A stretch of 64,000 bases of DNA from Hwanghaeella grinnelliae (GCF_004005845.1 NZ_SADE01000001.1:930001-994000); one strand, 5' to 3'; positions 28,030-36,795 are shown, counted from the first letter of the stretch. Numbers and translations: made by a program. Notes: a model not told the origin generated them from the letters alone.

Positions 28030-28917
28030 ATGAAAGTTGCAGCGACGATAGACCCTCGGGTTGAAGAAAACCCGGATTCCGCACTTTCGGATATCGTCGA
28101 TCTTGCCCGTTATCCGCTTCATGATCCGGAAAGCGGTGTCTTGCGTTCGGTGATCAACAAGGTGCGAGAAGACCTGGAAAAAGACGGTTGCGCGCGCATT
28201 CCTGCCTTTATTGAATCAGCGGCTCATAGCGCGCTGACAGATGAAACCAACCGCCTCGCGGATAAGGCCTATTTCATTACCAATGAATTTACGCCGTACG
28301 GAACGGGCGCCAAGGACGGCTTTCCTGACGATCATCCTCAGCGTCGCTTGCAGACCTCGAGCAATGGCTTTGTGGCGGGCGACATGATCGGCGAGGAGAC
28401 GATGCTCAAGCGTCTCTATCGCAATAATTCATTCAAGGAATTTATAAGTCGGTGCCTGGGCAAAGACGAAATCCACCATTTTGCGGATCCGATGCGGAAT
28501 TGCGTGGTCAATGTGATGAAGGATGACACGACGCTTGCTTGGCACTTTGACGCCAACGAATTCATCGTGAGCCTGATGACCCGCGCGCCTCAAGGGGGCG
28601 GTGCATTCGAGTATTGCCCCAACATTCGCAGTAAGGGTTCCGAGAATTACGACCGGGTACAAAATGTGCTGGACGGTAAAAGCGGCGAGGTGAAGCAGCT
28701 CTTTCTGTCTATCGGCGATCTTCAGCTCTTCACCGGACGCTACTCGCTGCACCGGGTGGGGCACACGCAGGGCGACCGGCACACGGTCTTGTTCGGATTC
28801 TCGGAGCAGCCTGGATATATCGGCGCGCTTGAAAGTACCCGGCTTGGATACGGCCGCGTGACCCAAATGCATATCGACGCCGAAAAACGCCGTCACGATG
28901 ACGGCCTGGCCGGTTGA
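28030..28917 (+). CDS. Fe(II)/2-oxoglutarate-type oxygenase, related to the HalD/BesD-ArpA group
   Basis: A 295-residue protein with a cupin-like core. The motif LAWHFDANEF gives His172-x-Asp174, and SLHRVGHTQGDRHT gives His241 plus an arginine likely to bind 2-oxoglutarate. Halogenases of the BesD group have Gly in place of the Asp, so this member should hydroxylate rather than halogenate. The start at 28030 is preferred: GGAGG lies 6 bases upstream. It leads an operon with the M24 family gene (90-base gap) and faces the LysR gene. The substrate is unknown; free amino acids are the usual substrates of the halogenase relatives. Confidence 0.75.
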   Translation: MKVAATIDPRVEENPDSALSDIVDLARYPLHDPESGVLRSVINKVREDLEKDGCARIPAFIESAAHSALTDETNRLADKAYFITNEFTPYGTGAKDGFPDDHPQRRLQTSSNGFVAGDMIGEETMLKRLYRNNSFKEFISRCLGKDEIHHFADPMRNCVVNVMKDDTTLAWHFDANEFIVSLMTRAPQGGGAFEYCPNIRSKGSENYDRVQNVLDGKSGEVKQLFLSIGDLQLFTGRYSLHRVGHTQGDRHTVLFGFSEQPGYIGALESTRLGYGRVTQMHIDAEKRRHDDGLAG

Positions 28918-29007
28918 TCCACAAACGCGCGGTCGTGCCTGTCTTTCACGATCCTCTGTCTTTCATGATGGGGGCGACCATTGCTTTATTCGAAAGGGAA
29001 GATGCAG

Positions 29008-30252
29008 ATGGCGAGTCTCGTGCATCAGGCTGCGGAAAACTATGCAACGCTTTCCATGGAAGAAGAGCAGGCAATCGGCCTGCGACGGCTTCGGCGAGTG
29101 CGAGAGCAAGCCGCTCACTATCGGTTGTCGGCGGTCATTCTGTTCGACCCCGTCAATATTCGTTATGCAACCGGCGCCCGTAACATGCAGGTCTATTCAG
29201 CGCGCAATCCCGCGCGTTTCGTGTTCATCCCGGTTCAGGGCCCGGTCGTCCTGTTCGAATATCGTGCCTGCGAGCATCTGTCGGCTCACCTGGATACGAT
29301 CGATGAGATCCGGCCCGCTCAACCGATCATGCCTCTGCATTCCGGGTATAAGCACGTGCGTCATCAACAGGACTTCGTTGCGGCGATCGAAGAACTCGTG
29401 GCGCAGCATGGCGTTAATGGTCGACGGATCGGTATCGAGGCGACGACGACAGGCGCTGTTCTTGCCTTGGCCAATGCGGGTTTCGAGGTTATGGACGCCC
29501 AAATTCCGGTTGAACGGGCGAGAGCCCTGAAGGTGCCGGGCGAGATCGACATGATCCGGTCGTCGCTGCGCCTGACGGAAGCGGCTGTCCGTGAGATGGA
29601 AGAGGCGCTGGTGCCGGGGGTCTCGGAGAACGAGCTGTGGTCGCGGCTGCACCAGAAGCTTATTTCCGGCGGAGGGGACTACATTGAAACACGGCTCCTG
29701 ACGTCAGGTTCGCATACGAACCCATGGTTCCAAGAGACGTCGGAAAAGATCATCAATGCCGGCGACTTGGTTGCTTTCGATACCGATGCGGTGGGCTGCT
29801 ATGGGTACTACAGTGACTTTTCGCGGACATTTCTCGCAGGCGACGGTCCGGCCTCTCCGGCGCAGCGCACGCTCTACGCCTTGGCTCAGGAACAGATCGA
29901 AACAAATATCGAGCTCTTGCGCGCCGGCGTCGCGTTCCGTGAGTATTCTGAAAAGGCGTGGCCGATCCCGCACCCCTATCAAAAGCATCGCTATCTGGCT
30001 GTTTTGCATGGCTGCGGCATGACAGGGGAATACCCGATTGTCTCACATGCCGGGGACTGGGAGGCCGTAGGCCACGACGATGACGAAGTGTTCCTGCCCG
30101 GCATGACCGTGTGCGTGGAGAGCTTCATCGGACACGAAGACGGCGGCGAAGGCGTGAAACTGGAAGAACAGGTCCTCATCACGAATGATGGGGTTGAGCG
30201 GCTTTCCACCTATGGCTACTGCGACCGGCTTTCCGCCTGCCAACGTGCCTAG
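29008..30252 (+). CDS. M24 family protein close to the DMSP lyase DddP, with one key residue changed
   Basis: A 414-residue pita-bread fold protein. The metal ligands line up with DddP: Asp258 and Asp260 (FDTD), Asp270 (SDFSR), His334 (LHGCG), Glu371 (CVES) and Glu386 (VKLEEQ). The spacings between the first four are the same as those I recall for DddP. Other matching blocks are FDPVNIRYAT, YIETRLLTSG and THTNPWFQE-like text. At the place of the DddP catalytic base (Asp377, six residues after the ligand His) there is Gly340. It may be a DddP relative with another substrate, or a Xaa-Pro peptidase. The start at 29008 has GGA eight bases upstream; ATG at 29002 is possible. Confidence 0.8.
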   Translation: MASLVHQAAENYATLSMEEEQAIGLRRLRRVREQAAHYRLSAVILFDPVNIRYATGARNMQVYSARNPARFVFIPVQGPVVLFEYRACEHLSAHLDTIDEIRPAQPIMPLHSGYKHVRHQQDFVAAIEELVAQHGVNGRRIGIEATTTGAVLALANAGFEVMDAQIPVERARALKVPGEIDMIRSSLRLTEAAVREMEEALVPGVSENELWSRLHQKLISGGGDYIETRLLTSGSHTNPWFQETSEKIINAGDLVAFDTDAVGCYGYYSDFSRTFLAGDGPASPAQRTLYALAQEQIETNIELLRAGVAFREYSEKAWPIPHPYQKHRYLAVLHGCGMTGEYPIVSHAGDWEAVGHDDDEVFLPGMTVCVESFIGHEDGGEGVKLEEQVLITNDGVERLSTYGYCDRLSACQRA

Positions 30253-30385
30253 CGGCTTGGGAAGAGTAAGACCGCCCGGCCGGATGTAGGGGGCGACTAG
30301 TAACACCGCCTGAACATTTGTATCGGCAATTGGTGCCTGCCCAAGAATAGCGATTTATCGCCAGGTTGCGCGAAGGGCTGTAACG

Positions 30386-31003
30386 TCAGGCCACCCGGCT
30401 GCTGATCTGCATCGAACTTTGCGGGGAGAGGCAATTGGCGACGGCCTGCCGGTAGTCCTGGATGCCGGAACGGCGGTTGGCCAAGGGCATGCGGCTCATG
30501 TCGTCGCGGCGGGCGAGCGCGACGGCAGCGCTCCAGCTTTCGTGGCGCTCGAACTGTTGGCGTTCCTTTTCGCCCATGGGGCCGCCCAATTCGGCCAGCG
30601 CTCGGAAAGCCTCATCGCTCAGCCTGTCCCTATATCCCTTGTCCAGGGCGAACAGCCAGCGTTTAGCGATCTGATGCAGACGGACCGGCTCGGAAATCGC
30701 CGGCGGGAAGTATCGCGCGAGCCAAGCCGCACCGATCTTCTCACTGCACCGGGGCGCGGCGGATGCGGCGTCCGGGCCCTGATGTTCAAGCAGGATCTTG
30801 CCGGTATCGTGCAGCAGGGCGGTCACGACCTCATGGTTCGGGGCGTTTTCCCGTCGGGCCAGTTCCGCTGTCTGAAGACTGTGATCGAGCAGCGACAGGC
30901 CATGTTCAGCCGCGACCGGCTCCCCGGCTTCGGTCAGCCAGGCGAGCAGCCGGTCGGAGAACCGCAGGGGGTCGCCCGCATATTCCGGTGCGTTCGCGTA
31001 CAT
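30386..31003 (-). CDS. PhnZ-like HD-domain oxygenase family protein, one metal ligand missing
   Basis: A 205-residue HD-domain protein like PhnZ/TmpB, the mixed-valence di-iron oxygenases of phosphonate breakdown. His41 (LLDHSLQTA), His65-Asp66 (LLHDTGK), His110 (RLHQIAKRW) and Asp167/168 are in place, and LGGPMGEKERQQFE is characteristic. The histidine usually seen before EKxGAxWL is Ser88, and the Tyr and Glu that precede the first His in PhnZ are Ala and His. A changed metal site or another reaction is likely. I chose the start at 31003 (GAGG upstream) over 31024. The gene ends convergent to the M24 gene. Confidence 0.75.
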   Translation of the reverse strand: MYANAPEYAGDPLRFSDRLLAWLTEAGEPVAAEHGLSLLDHSLQTAELARRENAPNHEVVTALLHDTGKILLEHQGPDAASAAPRCSEKIGAAWLARYFPPAISEPVRLHQIAKRWLFALDKGYRDRLSDEAFRALAELGGPMGEKERQQFERHESWSAAVALARRDDMSRMPLANRRSGIQDYRQAVANCLSPQSSMQISSRVA

Positions 31004-31228
31004 GGATTGGTGCCTCGATACCATTGCCAGGGTGAAAAATCTGCTACGCTACATGGTAGGAAATAGTATCAACGACTTTACGTCACTTTTTGGTAATTAC
31101 TGTTACGTTTCTGTTTCAATACTTGAAAATCCACGACCCTTTGCTTGCTTTCCGTGTGCAGTGCAATAAAGCGCAGCTAATTCGCACGTTCGATTTATAG
31201 ATCAATTTGAAGTTTGTTGAAGGCTGCG

Positions 31229-31693
31229 TCAGAAGCCGGCGATCCGCTGCAAAAGGGCAGGGTTGTCCCATTGCGGCTGGCGGTCTTCCAGAAGGATACG
31301 ATGCGCGGTTATGTCGGTCGCGGCTTCAGGCGGGCCGCTCATCGTGATCTGCAGCCAGCGGGCGACCAGTTGATTGTTCAAATCGTCGATGACGAGCGAT
31401 GCGGTCAGTTCAAGGGCTTCGCGGTCGGGTGGGGCCAGCGCGTGCAGATAGTCCGCCAGCGCATCGGGAAGCAAAATCCATTTATCGGGAACGTAGCGAA
31501 GCTCAACGGTGATCGTCTGCCCGCTTGAGGAGGTGAGCTTGCCCGACAGGTGGCACAGATAGTCGGTCTGTGGAATCGGGTTCGGCGTCGTCGCGATGCT
31601 GGATTGGCGCAGCACGCGTTCGTCATCGGTTTCCAGATCCGCATCCGTTTCCAGGGTCAGGGGCGTGGCCTTGTCTGTCTTTGTGCCTGTCAT
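31229..31693 (-). CDS. Unknown protein at the end of the flagellar operon
   Basis: A 154-residue cytoplasmic-looking protein that I do not recognise. It has an acidic, disordered start (about 1-40), then a compact region with LCHLSGKLTSSSGQTITVEL, WILLPDALADYLHAL and TASLVIDDLNNQLVARWLQI. Its ATG overlaps the stop of the FliK-like gene as ATGA, so it is translated from the same message and is the last gene of the leftward flagellar run. A role in assembly or export control is suggested only by that position. Confidence 0.7.
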   Translation of the reverse strand: MTGTKTDKATPLTLETDADLETDDERVLRQSSIATTPNPIPQTDYLCHLSGKLTSSSGQTITVELRYVPDKWILLPDALADYLHALAPPDREALELTASLVIDDLNNQLVARWLQITMSGPPEAATDITAHRILLEDRQPQWDNPALLQRIAGF

Positions 31694-34600
31694 ATACTCA
31701 AATCCTCGTGGGTATCGTCGGGCCCGCGTGTGCCCCCAAATTCGTTGCCGATCGCGTTCAGGTCGAAACTCTTCACCACATGATAACCGACCTGACCGGT
31801 CATTCCCAAAGCAGTGATCGTATCCGCGAACAGGGCTTGGATTTCTCGCCGCATGTCCTGCGGCAGGGCACTATGGGTTCGGATCATCAGGTCGATATGT
31901 TTCTTGTCGACGAGGTTGTCGAACTGGAATGGGCCGAGGCGGGTGAAATTCACCTCGATGATGAAACGTTGGCCCGGTTTGGCTTTGTCCTTGTCATCGT
32001 CCTGCCCCTGCTGATCGCGATCGCGCAGATAGAGTTTCAAGGCCTCGATTTCGCCCCCGACGGAGACGGGCAGTTGATAGCTGCGCCACTCGCCGCCGGT
32101 ACTGTCGACGGCTTTGCCCCGCATCACCCCGAAGTCCCGGTTCAATTTGTCTGTCGAACCGCGCCGGGTGCGTTCCAAGGTTCTGACTGCATCGCCGCCC
32201 AGCCAGCGGGGCGCGCCGCCGAAACGGACCGCCTGCAACAGGAACAGCAGGGCCGTACCCAATTGCGGCCCGGCGCTGGGGATCAGGGATTGCACGACCT
32301 GTTGGGCGGTTGCCGGGTCGGATTGCTGCAGCAGGGCGACGGCTTCCTGCAATGCCTGGAATGGCCGTCCGGCGGCCTGGCGGGCAGCGGCGGGACCCGT
32401 ATTTGTACCGCCGGTCGCGGGCGCGTTCGGCTCCGCTAGGAATTCCAGGACCAATGTGGTGCCGGTTGGGACGGGTCGTGCCCCGACCGGAACGCTGAAA
32501 TGGCCCGACGGCGTGCGAACCAGCGCCGCGCCCGACGCGGTCTCGCCGATCACCGACCCGATCAATACCGGCAAACCGGGTGCGGCGGAATTGCTCAAAC
32601 CCGCCAGTGGCGGCGCGGGTGTGCCCGGCGGCAGGATGGTGGCGAGGCGGATTGGAACCGTTGATCCCGCCGCGATGGTTCCCGGCTTTGTGATGCCCGA
32701 TTGAGCGGTCCCGGTGATGGTCGCGGCGGTGTTTCCGGTCGGGATATGTGCGCCCGCGCCGGGGTTTCCTATGGTCCCGTTGGTCGCGCCCGACACCGTT
32801 GATGGCGTTGCGCCTGTTTGCCCCGGGGGAATGAAACCAGTTGTTCCGGATTGTTGCGCGCCGAAGCTGATCTGCACGGTTTGCAGCGGCCCTTGCAGCC
32901 CAGCCGACAGCGTCAGGGCGGCGCCCTGGGGGACAGGGAAGGGGAGCCTTAGGGTAGCCGCGCCGACGGTCGTTTTGACCGTCACTGTTCCGGACTGTTG
33001 GGCCCCAGTGGCTTGGGCCGCTGCAGGGACCGACGGCGTCGATGTGGCGACGATGCCAGGGATTGTTTGGCCCGCGAACAATATCCGGCTCAGCGAGGGG
33101 GAGGTGCTGATCACCGTCGCGGAAACAGGTTGCTGCGGCAATGCGTTGCCCGTCGGTTGGGGAACGGATTGGCCCCCTGAAGGTTGAACAACGGGTGGTT
33201 GGACCGTTGGTGTCAACCCGCCGGTGGGTGCTGGTGCTGCCGTGCCCGTGCCGGTTGGAAGTGGTGGTGGGGTGCTGGGCGGTTGTGTGCTGGGCGGAGG
33301 CGCTGGCGGTGTCGATGGTGCCGCCGGTGTTGCAGGTGCCGCCGGTGTTGCAGGTGTTGTGGGTGTGGCCGTTGGCGCCGGTGGTGGTGTTGACGTTGAA
33401 GACGGCGTTGGCGGCGGCGTTGACGTTTGTTGTGGCGTTGGGACTGAACTAGGCGTTGAGGACGTCGCTGCCGTGCCTGATGTCGCTGGCGGTGCCGATG
33501 GTGATTGCCCAGGTGTTTGTTGGGCGGTCGTTTGTTGGGCGGTCGTTTGTTGTGCGGTCGTGGGTTGGGCAGGCGCTGATTGACCCGACGACGGTTGAGG
33601 CGCCGGCGCTGTGGGAGATGCCGCGGGCGAGGACGATGGCTGTGCCGCTGAGGGCGCTGGCGGCGTTGAGGTTGAAGACGGCGTTGGTGCTGGGGTTGAC
33701 GCTGAAGACGGCGTTGGCGGCGGCGTTGACGTTTGTTGTGGCGTTGGGGCTGAGCCAGGCGTTGAGGGCGTCGCTGTGGTGCCTGATGTCGCTGGCGGTA
33801 CCGATGGTGATTGCCCAGGTGTTTGTTGGGCGGGCGTTGATTGGCCTGACGCCGGTTGAGGCGCCGGCGCTGTTGGGGCGGCCGTGGGGGATGACGATGG
33901 CTGTGCCGCTGAGGGCGCTGGCGGCGTTGAAGTTGAAGGCAGAGTTGGTTGGGGCAGCGGTGCTGTTTGCGCAGGCTGCTGTGGCGCTGGTGTTGCTGGT
34001 GTTTGTTGGGGCGGTGCCGATGCTTGGTTGGACGGCGGCGCCGTTTGCTGCGCCGGCGGAGAAACCGGCTGGGTCGGCGCTTGTGGGGGAGTCGGTTGTG
34101 CCTGTGCGGGCTGCTGTGTTGTCGCCGGTTGCTGTTGGGCGTTGGAGGGCGGCGCCGCGCGCGGTGCGCTGGAAGGTTGAGCGGGAGTTTGTTGAGCGGG
34201 AGTTTGTTGAACGGGAGTTTGTTGAGCGGGCGGCGTCGAGGATGAGGACGGCGCGGAAGGTTGCGTCGATGGCAATGGCGCCGGGCTTTGAGGTGCCGGG
34301 CTTTGAGATGCTGTGGATTGCGGCGTCGCCGGTTGTTGCGCCGATGACTGCGGGGCAGCGCTTTGCGGTGTTATGGGTGGTGGCGTGGCCGATTGCGGGG
34401 ATTGAGGTGCGGCGGATTGCGGCGTTTGCGGTTGTGTGGTCGCTGGTGGATTAACCGCCGTTGCGGTTACGGTCGCGCCCTGGGTCAATGTTGTGACCAC
34501 GGCGGGCGGTCGCGCCGTGGACGCGGTTTGGCTTGGCGCTTGGCCGCCGGTCGCTCCCGTCGCTCCCCCTGGTTTTGGTTGGGCTTGAGATTGGGTTTGT

Positions 34601-34902
34601 CCTGGCGTGAGGGCCAGCTTTACTTGGCCGTCGCCGGTGCCGGCTTGCAGTGTGATCTGACTGTTGACCGGGACTTCGGCAGTGGTTTGCAGGGTTACGG
34701 CGCCGCTTGGGGTCTGAATGGTGATTTGGCCCGTTGTGGGCGTTCCGGTGACCGTGCCCTGGATCGGTGTGCCCTTGGCAAGGGCCTGCGTGACACCCGT
34801 TTCGGCGCGCAGAACGGCGGCAGGGGTAGGGGGTTGCCCGGCCGGTTTAGGCTGGGCGGATTGGTTTTGTCCGCTGGGCGGCAGGTTGATGGACGAACTC
34901 AT
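31690..34902 (-). CDS. Large FliK-like protein with a Pro/Thr/Ser/Gln-rich middle
   Basis: A 1070-residue protein with three parts. Residues 1-110 are a folded-looking head (AVLRAETGVTQALAKGT, ITIQTPSGAVTLQTTAEV). Residues about 110-620 are very rich in Pro, Thr, Ser, Ala and Gln, including short repeats (TPAQQ, TAQQT) and a long in-frame internal duplication. Residues about 620-1070 contain repeated beta segments and a C-terminal domain (LSVGGEIEALKLYL-like, FIIEVNFTRLGPFQFDNLV) like the FliK C-terminal fold. It would be a hook-length or export ruler type protein, but a more usual FliK lies at 49430. Start at 34902 with GAGGTGA upstream. Confidence 0.75.
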   Translation of the reverse strand: MSSSINLPPSGQNQSAQPKPAGQPPTPAAVLRAETGVTQALAKGTPIQGTVTGTPTTGQITIQTPSGAVTLQTTAEVPVNSQITLQAGTGDGQVKLALTPGQTQSQAQPKPGGATGATGGQAPSQTASTARPPAVVTTLTQGATVTATAVNPPATTQPQTPQSAAPQSPQSATPPPITPQSAAPQSSAQQPATPQSTASQSPAPQSPAPLPSTQPSAPSSSSTPPAQQTPVQQTPAQQTPAQPSSAPRAAPPSNAQQQPATTQQPAQAQPTPPQAPTQPVSPPAQQTAPPSNQASAPPQQTPATPAPQQPAQTAPLPQPTLPSTSTPPAPSAAQPSSSPTAAPTAPAPQPASGQSTPAQQTPGQSPSVPPATSGTTATPSTPGSAPTPQQTSTPPPTPSSASTPAPTPSSTSTPPAPSAAQPSSSPAASPTAPAPQPSSGQSAPAQPTTAQQTTAQQTTAQQTPGQSPSAPPATSGTAATSSTPSSVPTPQQTSTPPPTPSSTSTPPPAPTATPTTPATPAAPATPAAPSTPPAPPPSTQPPSTPPPLPTGTGTAAPAPTGGLTPTVQPPVVQPSGGQSVPQPTGNALPQQPVSATVISTSPSLSRILFAGQTIPGIVATSTPSVPAAAQATGAQQSGTVTVKTTVGAATLRLPFPVPQGAALTLSAGLQGPLQTVQISFGAQQSGTTGFIPPGQTGATPSTVSGATNGTIGNPGAGAHIPTGNTAATITGTAQSGITKPGTIAAGSTVPIRLATILPPGTPAPPLAGLSNSAAPGLPVLIGSVIGETASGAALVRTPSGHFSVPVGARPVPTGTTLVLEFLAEPNAPATGGTNTGPAAARQAAGRPFQALQEAVALLQQSDPATAQQVVQSLIPSAGPQLGTALLFLLQAVRFGGAPRWLGGDAVRTLERTRRGSTDKLNRDFGVMRGKAVDSTGGEWRSYQLPVSVGGEIEALKLYLRDRDQQGQDDDKDKAKPGQRFIIEVNFTRLGPFQFDNLVDKKHIDLMIRTHSALPQDMRREIQALFADTITALGMTGQVGYHVVKSFDLNAIGNEFGGTRGPDDTHEDLSI
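33410..33846 (-). repeat. In-frame direct duplication inside the large FliK-like gene, period 306 bp
   Basis: Blocks such as TGACGTTTGTTGTGG occur at 33421 and 33727, and GTGATTGCCC at 33501 and 33807, both 306 bases (102 codons) apart. The two units, about 33410-33540 and 33716-33846, differ by scattered substitutions. Shorter repeats are nested around them. Confidence 0.8.
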
Positions 34903-34950
34903 GCTCGGGTCACCTCAACCGCGCTTACCGATGATGGGGCCGCCGCTGTC

Positions 34951-35730
34951 CTATAATTCTATCCTGGCGGCGATTGCTTCCACATCCGACGCCGCGGCGC
35001 TGTTGGGCGACCGCGTCATCAACGGCATTTGCGCGCGGATACTTTCCCTAACCTTGTTGTCCTGGCGGATAACCCCCGCCAGGGGCGGCGTGAACTTCAG
35101 GAAATTCGTGCAGGCCTTTGCCAATGTCTCGTAGGTTTTCTTACCGGTCGCGGCGTTCTCGGCCATGTTCACGACGATCTGGATGTTAGCATGCGTACCG
35201 GCCTGTTGTGCCAGTTTGATGAACGCATAGGCATCGGTCAGGCTGGTCGGCTCGTCATTGACCACTAGCAGGCAGAGATGCGCCGGGGCCGCCAGAATCT
35301 GAACAGTCCGGTCCACACCGGCCCCCAGATCCAGGACCACGGCGTCGAAATTCTTTGAATAATCGGACAGTTCCTGCCGGATGCGCAGCAAGCGCGGCGG
35401 CGGCAGCGTGGCAAGCGCACCGCCACCGGACCGCCCGGCCAGAATGTCGAATCCGCCGGCGTCGTAATGCGTGGTGACGGCTTTCAGGGATGCCTTGCCG
35501 GTCGCCACTTCGCCGATGTCCCGCTTCGGCATTAGACCCAATTGGATATCCACGTTCGCCAAGCCCAAATCGCCATCGAAAAGCAGGGTCTTTTTCTTCC
35601 GATGGGCAAGGCAATGGCTAAGCGTGATCGAGAACCAGGTCTTCCCGACGCCTCCCTTGCCGCTGCCCACGGCAATCATCCGGCTGCCGTCGACTGCGGC
35701 AAGCTGGGACTTTTGGCTGCCGTCACTCAT
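34951..35730 (-). CDS. flhG: MinD/ParA-type flagellar number regulator FlhG (YlxH/FleN)
   Basis: A 259-residue ATPase that normally partners FlhF to set flagellar number and site. The deviant Walker A motif is SGKGGVGKTWFS. The second motif is LLFDGDLGLANVDIQLGL and the third VVLDLGAGVDRTV. NDEPTSLTDAYAFIKL is a FlhG landmark. The DQAxxLR N-terminal helix that activates FlhF in other bacteria is absent; the N-terminus is MSDGSQKSQLAAVDG. It follows flhF by 48 bases and precedes the large FliK-like gene. Confidence 0.9.
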   Translation of the reverse strand: MSDGSQKSQLAAVDGSRMIAVGSGKGGVGKTWFSITLSHCLAHRKKKTLLFDGDLGLANVDIQLGLMPKRDIGEVATGKASLKAVTTHYDAGGFDILAGRSGGGALATLPPPRLLRIRQELSDYSKNFDAVVLDLGAGVDRTVQILAAPAHLCLLVVNDEPTSLTDAYAFIKLAQQAGTHANIQIVVNMAENAATGKKTYETLAKACTNFLKFTPPLAGVIRQDNKVRESIRAQMPLMTRSPNSAAASDVEAIAARIEL

Positions 35731-35778
35731 GATGAAACCCTTTCCGCTTCAAGCGGTTTTTATTGCAATCGACTATGC

Positions 35779-36795
35779 TCATGACGCGGTCTGCTTCTCG
35801 GATGACTTCTTCGGTTTCGGCAGCAACATTCGGGCCAAGGTCGCGGCGTCCAGCGGTTGAAACCCGTCTGCGATCCGCGGCGACCGTCCGATATCCGACA
35901 AGGCAAGGTCGCTCGCCACGGCAGCCGCCAGCATGGACCCCAAGCGGCGGGCGATATCGTAGCCGGTTATCAAAAGCCTGGTTGCGCCGGCGGGCCTGAA
36001 CGCCTTGGCAAGGTCAGTGGCTTCCTCTGCATCGCGCCCGGCGGTTAAGACCAATACGGGATCCATATCGCCGGCTTCGGCCAGTTCAACGATATGGGCC
36101 AATTCTTCCAAGTTGAACGGGTTCGTGCCGGGTGTGTCGATCACGATCAATTCGTCCGGCGGCAATTTGCCAAGCGCCTTCGACAAGACCTTGCCGTCGC
36201 TGACGACGATCATGTTGGCGCCAAGCTTGTCCGCGTATAGCGCCAATTGCTCCATCGCGCCAATCTTCAGCTTGTCCGCCCCGACCAGATGGACCGGCAA
36301 GCGGTTGGTTGCCACGCGACCGTCCGTCTCGTCCTGTATCAAGGCTTCCGTGCTCGGGTCCTTCAAGGCGGCGCGGGCAGCCAGTTTGACGCAGCCGACG
36401 GTCTTTCCGACACCCGGTGGACCGATCAGAATCAAGGGCCGCCCGTCGGAATCTTCCGGCAATGGGTCGAAGCGGAAAACTTCGGCCAGCGCGTGTGTCA
36501 GCGCTTTGACCGGGTCGTTCTCTTCCAGCATTGAGGCTTCATCGACCAACCTGTCGGTCAGTTCGGGCGGTGTGCCGTGGCGTTCCAAGGCTTCGGTGAT
36601 TGCTTCGATGACATCGATATCACCGCCGAGTGCCTCGAACGGGTCGTCCACCTGTTCGACCGCGGCAGTAACCCGCGCACCTTGTGGCCCGCCCGTTTCC
36701 TGGGTGGCGACGATGATGGCGTCGTCCCCTAGCTGCTCGCGTACCAAAGTCATCGCGTCGTGCAGCGACTTTGCGTGAAAGGTCTTAAGGCGCAT
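35779..36795 (-). CDS. flhF: FlhF-type SRP-like GTPase for flagellar placement
   Basis: A 338-residue signal-recognition-like GTPase. The B region (about 1-70) begins MRLKTFHAKSLHDAMTLVREQLGDDAII, split here as MRLKTFHAKSLHDAM and VREQLGDDAIIVA. The NG domain has the P-loop LIGPPGVGKTVGCVKLA at about residue 125. G3 reads VIDTPGTNPF, not the usual DTAGR, so hydrolysis or FlhG coupling may differ. ITGYDIARRLGSMLAAAV is a FlhF landmark. The protein is shorter than the 390-450 residues of many FlhFs. It lies between flhA and flhG, the standard order. Confidence 0.88.
   Translation of the reverse strand: MRLKTFHAKSLHDAMTLVREQLGDDAIIVATQETGGPQGARVTAAVEQVDDPFEALGGDIDVIEAITEALERHGTPPELTDRLVDEASMLEENDPVKALTHALAEVFRFDPLPEDSDGRPLILIGPPGVGKTVGCVKLAARAALKDPSTEALIQDETDGRVATNRLPVHLVGADKLKIGAMEQLALYADKLGANMIVVSDGKVLSKALGKLPPDELIVIDTPGTNPFNLEELAHIVELAEAGDMDPVLVLTAGRDAEEATDLAKAFRPAGATRLLITGYDIARRLGSMLAAAVASDLALSDIGRSPRIADGFQPLDAATLARMLLPKPKKSSEKQTAS

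Noticed and set aside
33184-34454. Plus-strand frames rich in Gly/Val/Ala opposite the large FliK-like gene, and a CRISPR-like look of the repeats
   Set aside because: They are antisense readings of a Pro/Thr/Gln-rich coding repeat. The units have no conserved repeat-spacer structure, so no CRISPR array is present.
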